The position numbers were made by a program, and so were the translations under genes. A DNA stretch of 64,000 bases from JAAYOS01 sp050950785 (GTDB lineage Bacteria; Bacillota; Clostridia; Oscillospirales; JAAYOS01): the NCBI GenBank assembly GCA_050950785.1, contig JBMNIG010000021.1, positions 180,138-244,137 of the forward strand. Direction: 5' to 3'. Below the pieces are notes generated by a model that did not search any database, was not told where the DNA came from, and saw nothing but the letters and a program-made list of their open reading frames with translations. This document shows positions 1-8,354 of this stretch, piece by piece; the stretch's first letter is position 1; every line of letters begins with the position of its first letter.

Positions 1-167
1 GGTTTGTTGAGAATAAATGCCAGAGCTATTCCTGTAAACAATGGGCTAAACAGCCGTAGTATCTTTAGAAAACCATCGAGCAATCCCTCAAAATTAACTA
101 CAGCAAGGATAAGCACTACAGAAAACAAAATCAAAATCATTAGGTCCCGCTTCATTCGTCTGCTCAT
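1..167 (-). CDS. AI-2E-type permease, N-terminal fragment
   Basis: The reverse strand reads open from an ATG at 167 to the window edge, giving 55 codons of a protein whose rest lies outside. A short basic N-terminus (SRRMKRDL) is followed by one hydrophobic segment and then the stretch FSPLFTGIALAFILNK, which resembles the first two membrane segments of AI-2E/YtvI-type transporters, where a 'P-F-hydrophobic-G-hydrophobic-A-hydrophobic-L-N' pattern precedes the first extracellular loop. GGGGGAG lies three bases before the ATG. An in-frame ATG at 179 is possible but has no ribosome site. Family members are polytopic exporters or antiporters of uncertain substrate, and one branch acts in sporulation. 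Only the N-terminus is visible, so the assignment is moderate. Confidence 0.55.
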   Translation of the reverse strand, partial: MSRRMKRDLMILILFSVVLILAVVNFEGLLDGFLKILRLFSPLFTGIALAFILNK

Positions 168-331
168 TTTCTCCCCCATTTCGTATAGCAAGCAGATGCA
201 TATTGAGCCTTGTTTTGCATTCAATTTTTATATTATCGTATTCGGTGTCATTCCGCAAGAAAATTGAATTAAAAATTGAAAGATTTAAAGATTTCAATAG
301 GTATATATATTTACATACTGTCTGTCCTATA

Positions 332-359
332 ACAATTCGACAGAAACCACCATATGATA
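332..359 (+). promoter_or_regulatory. possible sigmaK-type promoter
   Basis: AC at 332-333 and CATATGATA at 351-359 (matching CATANNNTA) are separated by 17 bases, the arrangement of mother-cell sigmaK promoters. It lies about 60 bases before the 97-residue gene. The motif is short, so this is only suggestive. The rest of 168-419 shows no gene. Confidence 0.3.
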
Positions 360-419
360 TAGCGATACTGCAAAAATGCAGATAATATCAACTTTCATGA
401 AAGGAGTTTCTGCAGGTCT

Positions 420-713
420 ATGAATGAAAACTTCTATAACGACTTTTGTCGTCATATCGGCGAGACCGTGACTATTTATACAAAGAGCGGAGGACAGTCC
501 GGTTTTGGCTTCACCGGTGTCATTCTCGGAGTATCCCATGACTTTGTCCGTCTGATCACGAACATCGGTCCCGCACCGGGATGCGCACTCGGATCCGATT
601 GCACCTGCTTCAACAGCGGCAGAAGGTCCCGTGGCAGCAGGATACACGATATCGGATCCTATGTCGACATCCCGCTCGATGCAATTGCAGCAGTTGTATA
701 CAACGCTGTCTAA
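420..713 (+). CDS. small conserved-looking protein, possibly spore-associated
   Basis: A 97-residue soluble protein of unknown function. It begins with an acidic stretch, followed by a pattern (HIGETVTIYT, GFTGVILGV, FVRLITNIGPAPGC) that suggests a small beta-barrel, then a Cys/Ser/Arg-rich linker (residues about 55-75) and a hydrophobic end (IPLDAIAAVVYNAV). I recall similar short proteins in spore-forming Clostridia but cannot name a family. AAAGGAG lies 13 bases before the ATG, rather far. A strong terminator follows at 765, so it is a single-gene unit. A sigmaK-like promoter upstream would fit a mother-cell or spore-coat role, which is inference. Three cysteines in CALGSDCTC could bind metal or cross-link. 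Confidence 0.65.
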   Translation: MNENFYNDFCRHIGETVTIYTKSGGQSGFGFTGVILGVSHDFVRLITNIGPAPGCALGSDCTCFNSGRRSRGSRIHDIGSYVDIPLDAIAAVVYNAV

Positions 714-764
714 TTGAATCCGCAGTATTCACGAATTTGTTTAGCTGTAGTATCAGCAAATGCC

Positions 765-804
765 AAGGGGGTTGTAGCAAACGAAGATTGCTACAACCCC
801 CTTT
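765..804 (+). terminator. intrinsic terminator of the 97-residue gene
   Basis: A perfect 16-bp stem (765-780 with 788-803) with a 7-base loop, rich in G:C at its base and running into T residues. The reverse strand lacks a T-run, so it acts on the plus strand. Confidence 0.85.
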
Positions 805-969
805 ATCAATTTTATATAGTTGTTCTGGTAAGAGTCCTGATTGTAACATGCTTATACTCTACAGAATTATATTTGCTCTCATCTCCCAAACCACAAATAG
901 GCTCTGGTTTATTCAGCTGTTTTGCTTATAGTCCCTGATTCTATTGTTTGACAATCATGATGTGCATCG

Positions 970-1638
970 TCAACAGAGATTTATTGGGTTTGCAAAGCAA
1001 TCATAAGGAATCAAAAATGTACGGATCCCCGAAGCATATGGGGCGATTTCATATAGCTGATAGTATATGACTATGCCCCGCGGCTCGCAATAGAAGTTTT
1101 CTTCTCGAAAGTATTTTTCAATGAGCTGACGATAATCATCAAAGTATATGTCTGGGTTTTCCCGAATCTGTCTCTCAATACGTTCCATCAAGTATCCCTT
1201 CATATCGATATTACATCTGAAGAGACGTTCAAGAGTGACTTCAGTGCCCCTTTGTAAATTCCATGTCTGGGAAGTACGTGCTGTTATTCCATGGGCTCCT
1301 CCGGTATAAACGTACCGGTCAAAATAGAGGCTTATGATGCATGCCATAATATATGTTACCTCAAAGACCTGCATCACCTCAAAAACCCTTACAGGATATC
1401 CGTTCTCAGTCGCTGTATTATAATCCTCAACCGCCATGTTATACAGTTCGGTTTCGGCGTAGTTGCTGTAGTTTCTTGCCGATTTTGCATAGTAGCGGTT
1501 TATTATATTGACGGCTGATTGATATCGATCAGATTTGAATTCAGGATATTCTATTCTGTAATGGAGTACGATCTCGCCCCTGTACATTAGATTTCTTTCA
1601 AGGACTAGAGTATTTACTGATACGCCTCTGCCTTCCAC
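970..1638 (-). CDS. DUF3298-domain protein
   Basis: A 222-residue protein from a GTG at 1638; GAGGTG sits six bases upstream, making this start better than the in-frame GTG at 1647, which lies inside that ribosome site. The C-terminal half carries the DUF3298 pattern seen in RsiV-like and Clostridial proteins: YTGGAHG near the middle, then GIVIYYQLYEIAPYASG and a FLIPY ending. An N-terminal DUF4163-like segment (HYRIEYPEF) precedes it. No signal peptide or membrane helix is visible, unlike RsiV, where the domain is extracytoplasmic and binds lysozyme. It is therefore probably cytosolic or released by another route. No sigma factor gene is adjacent. Function unknown. Confidence 0.7.
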   Translation of the reverse strand: MEGRGVSVNTLVLERNLMYRGEIVLHYRIEYPEFKSDRYQSAVNIINRYYAKSARNYSNYAETELYNMAVEDYNTATENGYPVRVFEVMQVFEVTYIMACIISLYFDRYVYTGGAHGITARTSQTWNLQRGTEVTLERLFRCNIDMKGYLMERIERQIRENPDIYFDDYRQLIEKYFREENFYCEPRGIVIYYQLYEIAPYASGIRTFLIPYDCFANPINLC

Positions 1639-1773
1639 AACAATCACCTCACACCAACATATGCTTTGTGCAATAGTTAAGTGTTAATCAGTCAACCAAA
1701 TTGTAGGTATCAGGTGAACTTTTTTGAAGAAAAGGCCTAAATGAACTACATGGTGTGTGGAAGTGTGGCTTTG

Positions 1774-2469
1774 TCAGATGAAAAATTTCTTGTACAGCGA
1801 CTCCCTCAGTGGTCGGGAAATAGCTATAACCAAAAAAGTGGCGCCAATCATCACACATGCAATGAGCGGATAAGGTGACCAAATAAGCTCACTGCGTACT
1901 TCGAATGTCCTATTGATCAATGATTCAACCATGACACAGTAGACGCCAATCGCCATCCATACCCCTGCAGTGATATATAGATAACCCCGTCTGATATACC
2001 GCACAAGTGATATTACGGCAATCGTTATAAATGCTGCCACCAACACCACCGGAAGCGCAAATCCGAGAAACCATGATCCTCCGGTTGCAAGATTGATGTA
2101 TAGGAGATAAAGCCCGATTACAGCAAAATCGACAGAAGCGATCACAATAGGATTTGGTCTGTGAAACCAATAAGGTAACAAAAACCATACATACGCGATC
2201 AAAATACCGCCAGTTGCGTATCCTGACCATGTAAGCTGCCTATTAGCCCGCAAGTCTATAAAGATCGACAGAGCAAATGCGAGTGCAAAGAACATAGTGA
2301 AGATAAACAGAACTCCTGTACGATTTACCGTTTCGGTTTCCCTTTGAAATTCAGGATAGGGACCCGGCGCATCCGGAAGCTCAATTTCCGGATGATAGAC
2401 CGTTGTGCTGCATAGAGGGCACTTTTTTTCACTGTCTGCAAGCTCAACCCCGCATTTTATACAATACAT
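1774..2469 (-). CDS. DUF6320-type zinc-ribbon membrane protein
   Basis: A 231-residue protein with an N-terminal zinc ribbon (CIKCGVEL, then CPLC, a CxxC-CxxC pair within residues 3-20), a proline-rich linker, and six hydrophobic segments between about residues 50 and 220. The zinc ribbon and six-helix layout matches proteins annotated as DUF6320. It lies 67 bases after the hydrolase-acyltransferase gene on the same strand, almost certainly in one transcript. In my recollection this family recurs next to condensation-type acyltransferases, so it may be the membrane partner of that enzyme (inference). AAAGGAT precedes the ATG. No catalytic motif is visible. Confidence 0.65.
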   Translation of the reverse strand: MYCIKCGVELADSEKKCPLCSTTVYHPEIELPDAPGPYPEFQRETETVNRTGVLFIFTMFFALAFALSIFIDLRANRQLTWSGYATGGILIAYVWFLLPYWFHRPNPIVIASVDFAVIGLYLLYINLATGGSWFLGFALPVVLVAAFITIAVISLVRYIRRGYLYITAGVWMAIGVYCVMVESLINRTFEVRSELIWSPYPLIACVMIGATFLVIAISRPLRESLYKKFFI

Positions 2470-2536
2470 ATCTTACGCTATCCTTTCGAGTAGTGGTGCC
2501 TGCTAAAATGGTTGTCATTACTAGATATTTATCAAG

Positions 2537-4702
2537 TCAATGAGCATTTCCATAATTACTTTCAACTTTTATTTTTATCCCGAGATCCCGGAGTATTTGA
2601 TATACCTTCAGTTCTAATTGCGGTTCCTTTACGATACGTGCAATGTTTAAATATAGGGTGTCCCCATAGGATATCATTGCGCAATTATAAGGATGCCCCG
2701 GACGCGCACCTAGGATAAAATCCATTCTCGTAACATACCGCTTCATTTCCTCCGGTATCTTAACTGCGCCAAGGTTTGATAGGGTCAAGCATTCCTTTCC
2801 CTCACCTATTATATTATATGCCGCCTTCAAAACGGCATTTTTTATGAATAACGGCATAACTCGTATGATCAGCGCTTGTTCATCTCGCACATTTGATGCG
2901 ATACCCGCCGCCATCTCCTTAGCAGTTATTTCAGCTGCCATACTATGGTATACTTTCCTACATATCTCATCAAAGCTCCACTCGCCCAATCTGGGATCGA
3001 TTCCAGGTTTGATATATAGTGAAAAGTTTCTGACTGTTCTACTCTTAAAGAGATTTCTGAGGTTTACCGGCACCTGAATGAGAACATGCTTCTGCTGGCT
3101 TATGGGCACACTTTCGTTTTGTATTTCATAGATCGCTTTTATAAGCACGGAGCACATCAAAGCGGTTAGAGTGATGCCTTTAGACCTTGCTACATTGAGG
3201 GCATTGGAGACATCGGTCATCATTGTTGTCAGTCTGAGAAATCCGTCCTCATCCGGTGTTCCTCTAAGCCTATATGCACTTGCTCCGGTCCTCTTTTTTG
3301 TAACCTTCCCTGCATACTTAAGATAGCTGTCCTCCAACTCCTCGTCATCGGGTGTTTCAAGCCTATTTAATACCCCATCAGTGAAGGGTATAGCTGCGCC
3401 ATATTTTTGCTTTAGATATTCAGCAACGAGAGTCTTCAAAAACACCATCCCGCCTGAGCCGTCTGTGAGCGCATGGAAAAACTCAACCGCAATACGGCCG
3501 CGATATACAAGGACCCTAAATGCACACTTGCGAATATTCTCAAAGGGCATGCGCATAAGGGGACACCCCTTTTCCTCCATTATTTCAGGAGCTCTAGGGA
3601 TCTCCTCAAGGTAATACCAGAAAAGGCCTCTGCGTAGCCGCACGGCAATCGAAGGAAACCTTCTGACGGTTATGTCCAATGCGGATTGGAGGACCGGCAC
3701 GTCCACGTCTTCAACAAGTGTGGCAGAAAGCCGGAAGGTGTGGTTACGGTTGTGCCTGTATGCCGCCGGGTATATTTTTGCGGCATTGTCCAGCCGCATC
3801 CATCTCAACTTTCGTTTATAAGGCAGATATACGTCGAGAAATGCGTTTATTTCCTTAAAGTCGGATCGAAACTCCTTGAGCCCATACAAAACGTAACCAT
3901 GCCACATTTCCGGGGCAACAATCAGTTTGCTCTGGCAGCCCGCAGAAAGAAGCTTTTGGTGCATCATTTTCGAATCTTCAAGCATTATTTCGCTGCCACC
4001 CACGAAAATAAGAGATGGCGGTAAACCCTCCAAATCACCAAATAGCGGCGATACAAGCGGGTCGTTCCTATCATCTGCATACAGCTGTGCAAATAGCTTG
4101 AGCTTATCCCGTGACATGGTGGGATCGGCCTTTTCGTTGTAGCTATACGATTCGCCTGACAGCGTAAGATCTGTCCAAGGGGATATTGCAACAGCGCCTC
4201 CTGGCATAGGCAAACCTTCATCCTTTAGTTTTAGGCACAGAGAATAAAGCAGCCCGCCGCCCGCGCTTTCACCGCATAGAATAATCTTTGCGGGGTCATA
4301 CCCGCCGTCAAGTAAGTAGCGATATGCTGCAAGAGCGTCCTCAAGGGCCGCAGGAAACCTGTTTTCGGGCGCAAGCCGATATGCCGGGCAAAACACCCGG
4401 ACAGAGCACTCATTTGCGAGCACTGTACCGAATGCACGGGCATAGTCAAGCCCGCCGCAAGCATAGCCGCCACCGTGAAGGTAGAGTATGATACCCTCAC
4501 GGGTCTCATCTAGAGGATATATCATGGAAGCTGTGAATTGCGAAAACCGGTAAGTTCTCGAGCTGACTTTCCACCTCCGAGGGATGACCATCAGATTGCC
4601 GATCATATCGTGCTGCTGGCGTGCGGTCTGGATAGTCGCTCCCTCCATAAGTGGCTTTATCTTCTTTAGTTGTCTTCTTACAAACTTAGCTGATAGGGCC
4701 AT
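2537..4702 (-). CDS. alpha/beta-hydrolase (HSL-type) fused to condensation-type acyltransferase
   Basis: A 721-residue bifunctional protein. Residues 1-295 form a hormone-sensitive-lipase-type alpha/beta-hydrolase: oxyanion motif HGGGY at 76-80, nucleophile Ser146 in GESAGGG, acid residue near Glu238 (GGSEIMLEDS) and His269 (MWHGY). Residues 300-721 resemble the chloramphenicol-acetyltransferase/condensation superfamily, beginning WMRLDNAAKIYP and carrying HALTDG at 410-415, the HxxxDG active-site motif of condensation and wax-ester/alcohol acyltransferases. Hydrolase and acyltransferase acting on the same ester or acyl donor is a reasonable inference, possibly in membrane lipid or alcohol acylation; the substrate cannot be read from sequence. 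No signal peptide. AAGGAG lies five bases before the ATG. Translated with the DUF6320 protein. Confidence 0.8.
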   Translation of the reverse strand: MALSAKFVRRQLKKIKPLMEGATIQTARQQHDMIGNLMVIPRRWKVSSRTYRFSQFTASMIYPLDETREGIILYLHGGGYACGGLDYARAFGTVLANECSVRVFCPAYRLAPENRFPAALEDALAAYRYLLDGGYDPAKIILCGESAGGGLLYSLCLKLKDEGLPMPGGAVAISPWTDLTLSGESYSYNEKADPTMSRDKLKLFAQLYADDRNDPLVSPLFGDLEGLPPSLIFVGGSEIMLEDSKMMHQKLLSAGCQSKLIVAPEMWHGYVLYGLKEFRSDFKEINAFLDVYLPYKRKLRWMRLDNAAKIYPAAYRHNRNHTFRLSATLVEDVDVPVLQSALDITVRRFPSIAVRLRRGLFWYYLEEIPRAPEIMEEKGCPLMRMPFENIRKCAFRVLVYRGRIAVEFFHALTDGSGGMVFLKTLVAEYLKQKYGAAIPFTDGVLNRLETPDDEELEDSYLKYAGKVTKKRTGASAYRLRGTPDEDGFLRLTTMMTDVSNALNVARSKGITLTALMCSVLIKAIYEIQNESVPISQQKHVLIQVPVNLRNLFKSRTVRNFSLYIKPGIDPRLGEWSFDEICRKVYHSMAAEITAKEMAAGIASNVRDEQALIIRVMPLFIKNAVLKAAYNIIGEGKECLTLSNLGAVKIPEEMKRYVTRMDFILGARPGHPYNCAMISYGDTLYLNIARIVKEPQLELKVYQILRDLGIKIKVESNYGNAH

Positions 4703-4874
4703 ATCTGCTCCTTATCATGCTTGAATTTCTCTTCTTTATAGCTATATACTATTCTAATATATCCTAACGAAATTATCCACATCTTTTGGCAGTTTGATTT
4801 CTATGTTTGAAAGAAATATCACATCAAAATCATTACTTCCAAACAGAAAAGTCCCCTGTCTTACCTGCTCACTA

Positions 4875-5498
4875 CTACTTTTGTCCAATGACAACAAACA
4901 TTTCATCGCTATCTACTACTTCAACAACATCCAAGCCCGCTTCAAAATAATACTCTCGCAAAACATCGGCAGATGGAAGCCTGTCATTGCGGACTTCTTC
5001 GGATGCATTCTGATGTAAGTCGTTAATGGCTTGTCTGCTTTGCGAGTGAGCTATCACCAATCGTCCTCCCTTTCTTAAATAACGGGAGAGATTTATAACA
5101 GCAGCTCTTTTATCACTAAAGTGCGGAAACATTGAGTAGCATATGACAAAATCAAGTGATCCCTTCCCCGCCTCAATATCCTGTGCATCCCCCACAACAA
5201 ACGAAACATTCGGGTAGGGATATTTTCTCTTCGCTACTTCTATCATTTTGTCTGCCACATCAACAGCTACTATTTTACCTGTATCACTTATGCGTTTGTA
5301 TAAATATGGTATCAAAACACCTGTGCCGGTGCCTACATCAAGTACTATATCTCCCTCTTTTACACCGGCCAAAGTCAAGATACCCTCGATCTTTCCCGGA
5401 TCGTGATTTACAATTTGATCCCAGTTTTCCGCTACTGAGTTGAAATAATCCCTATTGGTATAATTGTCATTCATTATCAAATCGACATTTCTCCCCAT
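4875..5498 (-). CDS. class I SAM-dependent methyltransferase
   Basis: A 207-residue Methyltransf_11/25-type enzyme. The SAM-binding glycine loop is LDVGTGTGVL (about residues 53-62), the acidic residue ending strand 2 is in VAVDVAD, and strand 4 carries VICYSMFPHF. It starts NYTNRDYFNSVAENWDQI, typical of small Clostridial methyltransferases. Substrate unknown. The start is uncertain: ATG 5498 lies inside a 12-bp inverted repeat with AGAGG touching it, while the in-frame ATG at 5474 begins at the usual family N-terminus but has its GGGGAG about 16 bases away. It lies 81 bases after the ECF S-component and may be co-transcribed. Confidence 0.85.
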   Translation of the reverse strand: MGRNVDLIMNDNYTNRDYFNSVAENWDQIVNHDPGKIEGILTLAGVKEGDIVLDVGTGTGVLIPYLYKRISDTGKIVAVDVADKMIEVAKRKYPYPNVSFVVGDAQDIEAGKGSLDFVICYSMFPHFSDKRAAVINLSRYLRKGGRLVIAHSQSRQAINDLHQNASEEVRNDRLPSADVLREYYFEAGLDVVEVVDSDEMFVVIGQK

Positions 5499-5524
5499 CC
5501 TCTTTAGGGTGAGGAGAAATGTCG
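5483..5524. promoter_or_regulatory. perfect 12-bp inverted repeat over the methyltransferase start
   Basis: Arms at 5483-5494 and 5513-5524 are perfectly complementary with an 18-base loop that contains the first ATG (5496-5498). No T-run follows on either strand, so it is not a normal terminator. It could hide the ribosome site or be a protein-binding site. Confidence 0.5.
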
Positions 5525-5579
5525 CCCTCCCTTCGAAATTTATATATTGTCGCGCAAATGTTGCGAGTGATCTAAAATC

Positions 5580-6116
5580 TTAACTGATCACTCTTGCTTT
5601 TCTTAACAGAACTATCAGCGGAGGGATAACGACTAGTTGAATAATGATTCCCGGCAAACCAGAGACTACCGCTCCAGTAATAAAGGCGACAGGGCCCGGT
5701 AAAGTTGCAGAGAAGAACTGAACAAGGATCCACACCACAACACCTGCAACTATTCTGCCTGCGATCATACTTCCAATCAACGCTATATATACATTCAACA
5801 TTGGTTTTTGGACAAGTGTCCTTTTGGCGATCAGACTCACAACCGCACCATATGTAGCAAGTTCAAAGCACATATATGGCATGATCGGAAAAATCGGGGG
5901 CATTGCGGTCAAAATAGAACTGAGCAACGGTGTTACAGCTCCGACTATGATCGCAAAGTGTACAGGTAGCAAATAGCCTGCAATCAAAACCGGAATATGC
6001 ATCGGTAAGAATGTACTTCCAAGTCCAAAGGCATGAAATGCCATTGGCAGAAGTATTCCAAGTGCAATCATTAGGGCGGATGTTACAATATCACGTACTT
6101 TGCTTTTGCTATTCAT
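5580..6116 (-). CDS. ECF transporter S-component, substrate unknown
   Basis: A 178-residue membrane protein with about five or six hydrophobic segments. It shows the small-vitamin-transporter S-component pattern: a short basic N-terminus leading into helix 1, LPMHIPVLIAGYLLP, then a TPLLSSIL loop and a MPYMCFELATYG segment. S-components bind a micronutrient and dock on the shared EcfAA'T module, which is not in this window. The substrate cannot be told; the upstream leader shows no riboswitch I can recognise. AGGAGG lies four bases before the ATG. Downstream comes the methyltransferase. Confidence 0.75.
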   Translation of the reverse strand: MNSKSKVRDIVTSALMIALGILLPMAFHAFGLGSTFLPMHIPVLIAGYLLPVHFAIIVGAVTPLLSSILTAMPPIFPIMPYMCFELATYGAVVSLIAKRTLVQKPMLNVYIALIGSMIAGRIVAGVVVWILVQFFSATLPGPVAFITGAVVSGLPGIIIQLVVIPPLIVLLRKARVIS

Positions 6117-6235
6117 AGTACCTCCTGATTTTAATAGATTATTATAATAGTTTTTTCAGCCTTGCTATACGATCTCGGTCCCGACCATGCAAATGATTAT
6201 TGTTGGGGATCCAACTTAACTTGGACAAATGAAAA

Positions 6236-6276
6236 GCCACGAAAAGTAGCTGTTTCATACAGCTAAGTTTCGTGGC
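6236..6276 (-). terminator. terminator-like nested hairpin after bipA
   Basis: Outer 9-bp stem (6236-6244 with 6268-6276) and inner 6-bp stem (6247-6252 with 6260-6265); read on the minus strand it ends in TTTTC. A second weak hairpin followed by ATTTTTAT on the minus strand lies at 6350-6368. The 329-base gap 6117-6445 holds nothing else I can identify. Confidence 0.5.
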
Positions 6277-6445
6277 GTATAAGCACTAATCATTTCGTTA
6301 GTTGAAACCAATAGTGAAAACCAGCTATTAGTCTAATCATCATAAAAATGTAAATCTTCATGATTTACTATTATTTTCTATAATAGCACACAGCATTATC
6401 CCAGTCAACAGGAGGATGTTCCAGTTCTCTGTGCTTTGTAGCGAA

Positions 6446-8269
6446 TTATAACTTTGAGGATTTCGTCGATTTCATCCTCTGGCCATGATCCAAGATGCGC
6501 TTGCGCAGACGCAGATTCTTTGGCGTGACTTCCAGAAGTTCATCGTCGGCTAGAAACTCCAGACACTGCTCCAAACTCAGAGTACGAGGCGGAACAAGCC
6601 GTAAGGCTTCGTCACTTCCTGCTGCACGCATGTTGGTTAGCTGTTTGCGACGGCAAACATTTACCGTAACATCTTCCGCTTTAGGACATATGCCTACAAT
6701 CATACCTGCATACACAGGCACTCCGGGTCCTACGAACAAAGCTCCCCGTTCTTGAGCATTGAACAATCCGTAAGTCACGGTCTCACCTGTCTCATAGGCA
6801 ACAAGACTTCCTGTAGTTCGTCGGGTGATCTCGCCCTTGGCAGGAGCATAGCTGTCAAATACCGAGGCAAGTATACCCTCACCGTGGGTGTCGGTAAGAA
6901 ACTCGCTCCTATATCCGAAAAGTCCTCTTGATGGAATCATAAATTCAATTTTCATCCGGCTGCCCATGGGCTTCATTTCCACAAGCTCGCCCTTGCGCAT
7001 ACCTATTTTTTCAATAACGACGCCCACCGCTTCCTCAGGCACGTCCACTGTAAGGCGTTCAACCGGCTCACAGACTACTCCATCTATTTCCTTTTTCAGC
7101 ACACGCGGCGGCGACACCTGAAACTCATAGCCCTCACGGCGCATTGTTTCAATAAGAATCGATAGATGCATTTCTCCCCTGCCCGCCACGTTAAATGCGT
7201 CGGTTTGGCCGATTTCGGACACCCTGAGTGACACATCCTTAAGGGTTTCACGATGAAGTCTGTCCCGAAGATTACGGGAAGTGACATACTTGCCCTCACG
7301 TCCGGCAAACGGGGAATCGTTTACTGAAAAAGTCATTTCAATGGTTGGTTCCGAGATTTTTACAAAGTGTAGCGGTTCCACAACCTCCGGAGAACAGATC
7401 GTGTCGCCTATTGTAATGTCGCTTACACCGGACAACGCAATAATGTTTCCCACTGAAGCCTCAGGAACCATAACACGGTTTAGTCCGTCAAACTGATATA
7501 TGTTCACGGCTTTTGCCTTAATATGGGGCTTGTCCCCGTGGTAGTTACACACTACGATTTCTTCGTTTTGCTTAAGAGTGCCCCGTTCTATACGTCCAAC
7601 GGCGATCCGGCCGACATATTCGTTATAGTCGATCGATGAAACAAGCATCTGGAATGGCGCATTCGGGTCTCCCGTAGGAGCAGGGATGTAGTTGACGATC
7701 GTATCAAACAGCGGTTTGAGATTCGTGCCTTCTGTTTCAGGCGAAAAAGACGCTGTTCCGTTGCGACCTGAACAGAAAAGCATGGGTGAGTCCAACTGAT
7801 CGTCTGTGGCATTGAGATCGATCATAAGCTCCAGTACTTCGTCCACTACCTCTTCTATGCGCCTGTCGGGCCTATCGATTTTATTGATCACTACGATTAC
7901 CCGATGGCCCATTTCCATTGCATGTGACAGAACAAACCTTGTCTGAGGGAGCGGACCTTCCGCTGCATCAACCAGCAAAATAACACCGTTGACCATTTTC
8001 AAGATCCGTTCCACTTCTCCGCCAAAATCGGCGTGGCCCGGTGTATCAACAATATTTATTTTGATATTTCCATATCGTACAGCTGTGTTTTTAGCCAATA
8101 TCGTAATTCCACGCTCACGTTCAAGCTCATTTGAATCCATTATCCGGTCTTCCACTGCTTGATTTTCACGGTATATGCCGCTTTGCTTGAGCAATTGGTC
8201 AACAAGTGTGGTCTTGCCATGGTCGACGTGGGCTATGATAGCGATGTTTCTAATATCAGTGATCTGCAA
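6446..8269 (-). CDS. bipA: ribosome-associated GTPase BipA/TypA
   Basis: A 607-residue translational GTPase of normal length. The G1 motif is AHVDHGKTT near the N-terminus, followed by the G2 region RERGITI, G3 DTPGHADF and G4 NKIDRPD. EF-G-like domains III and V follow, then the BipA-specific C-terminal domain ending in a basic tail. BipA binds the 30S subunit or 70S ribosome and supports assembly and translation under stress or cold. I chose a TTG start at 8269 because AAGGAGG lies seven bases upstream and the protein then begins QITDIRNIAI as in the family; the longer reading to 8329 adds unrelated residues. A sigmaA promoter is seen directly upstream. Confidence 0.95.
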   Translation of the reverse strand: MQITDIRNIAIIAHVDHGKTTLVDQLLKQSGIYRENQAVEDRIMDSNELERERGITILAKNTAVRYGNIKINIVDTPGHADFGGEVERILKMVNGVILLVDAAEGPLPQTRFVLSHAMEMGHRVIVVINKIDRPDRRIEEVVDEVLELMIDLNATDDQLDSPMLFCSGRNGTASFSPETEGTNLKPLFDTIVNYIPAPTGDPNAPFQMLVSSIDYNEYVGRIAVGRIERGTLKQNEEIVVCNYHGDKPHIKAKAVNIYQFDGLNRVMVPEASVGNIIALSGVSDITIGDTICSPEVVEPLHFVKISEPTIEMTFSVNDSPFAGREGKYVTSRNLRDRLHRETLKDVSLRVSEIGQTDAFNVAGRGEMHLSILIETMRREGYEFQVSPPRVLKKEIDGVVCEPVERLTVDVPEEAVGVVIEKIGMRKGELVEMKPMGSRMKIEFMIPSRGLFGYRSEFLTDTHGEGILASVFDSYAPAKGEITRRTTGSLVAYETGETVTYGLFNAQERGALFVGPGVPVYAGMIVGICPKAEDVTVNVCRRKQLTNMRAAGSDEALRLVPPRTLSLEQCLEFLADDELLEVTPKNLRLRKRILDHGQRMKSTKSSKL

Positions 8270-8300
8270 AATATTGCCTCCTTGGCTTTTGTAACAATTC

Positions 8301-8329
8301 ATTATAAGCGATATCTTATTCAATAGCAA
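8301..8329 (-). promoter_or_regulatory. sigmaA promoter of bipA
   Basis: On the minus strand TTGCTA (8329-8324) and TATAAT (8306-8301) are separated by 17 bases, about 30 bases before the TTG start. The insertion sequence ends about 25 bases upstream of the -35 box, so the core promoter is intact. Confidence 0.7.
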
Positions 8330-8339
8330 ATCATATTTT

Positions 8340-8354
8340 ATTTTTTCCCATTAT
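8340..8354. repeat. left 15-bp direct repeat flanking the IS element
   Basis: ATTTTTTCCCATTAT at 8340-8354 is repeated exactly at 9672-9686. The two copies abut the outer ends of the inverted repeats, so they look like a target duplication. Confidence 0.8.

Noticed and set aside
714..938. A 74-codon plus-strand frame after the 97-residue gene
   Set aside because: It runs through the strong terminator hairpin and has no ribosome site.
4840..4866. GTCCCCTGTCTTA near the methyltransferase end as another copy of the dispersed repeat
   Set aside because: The match is too short and lacks the palindromic arms.
6117..6230. A riboswitch in the leader of the ECF S-component gene
   Set aside because: I could not match the leader to any known vitamin, preQ1 or folate element; only weak stems are present.
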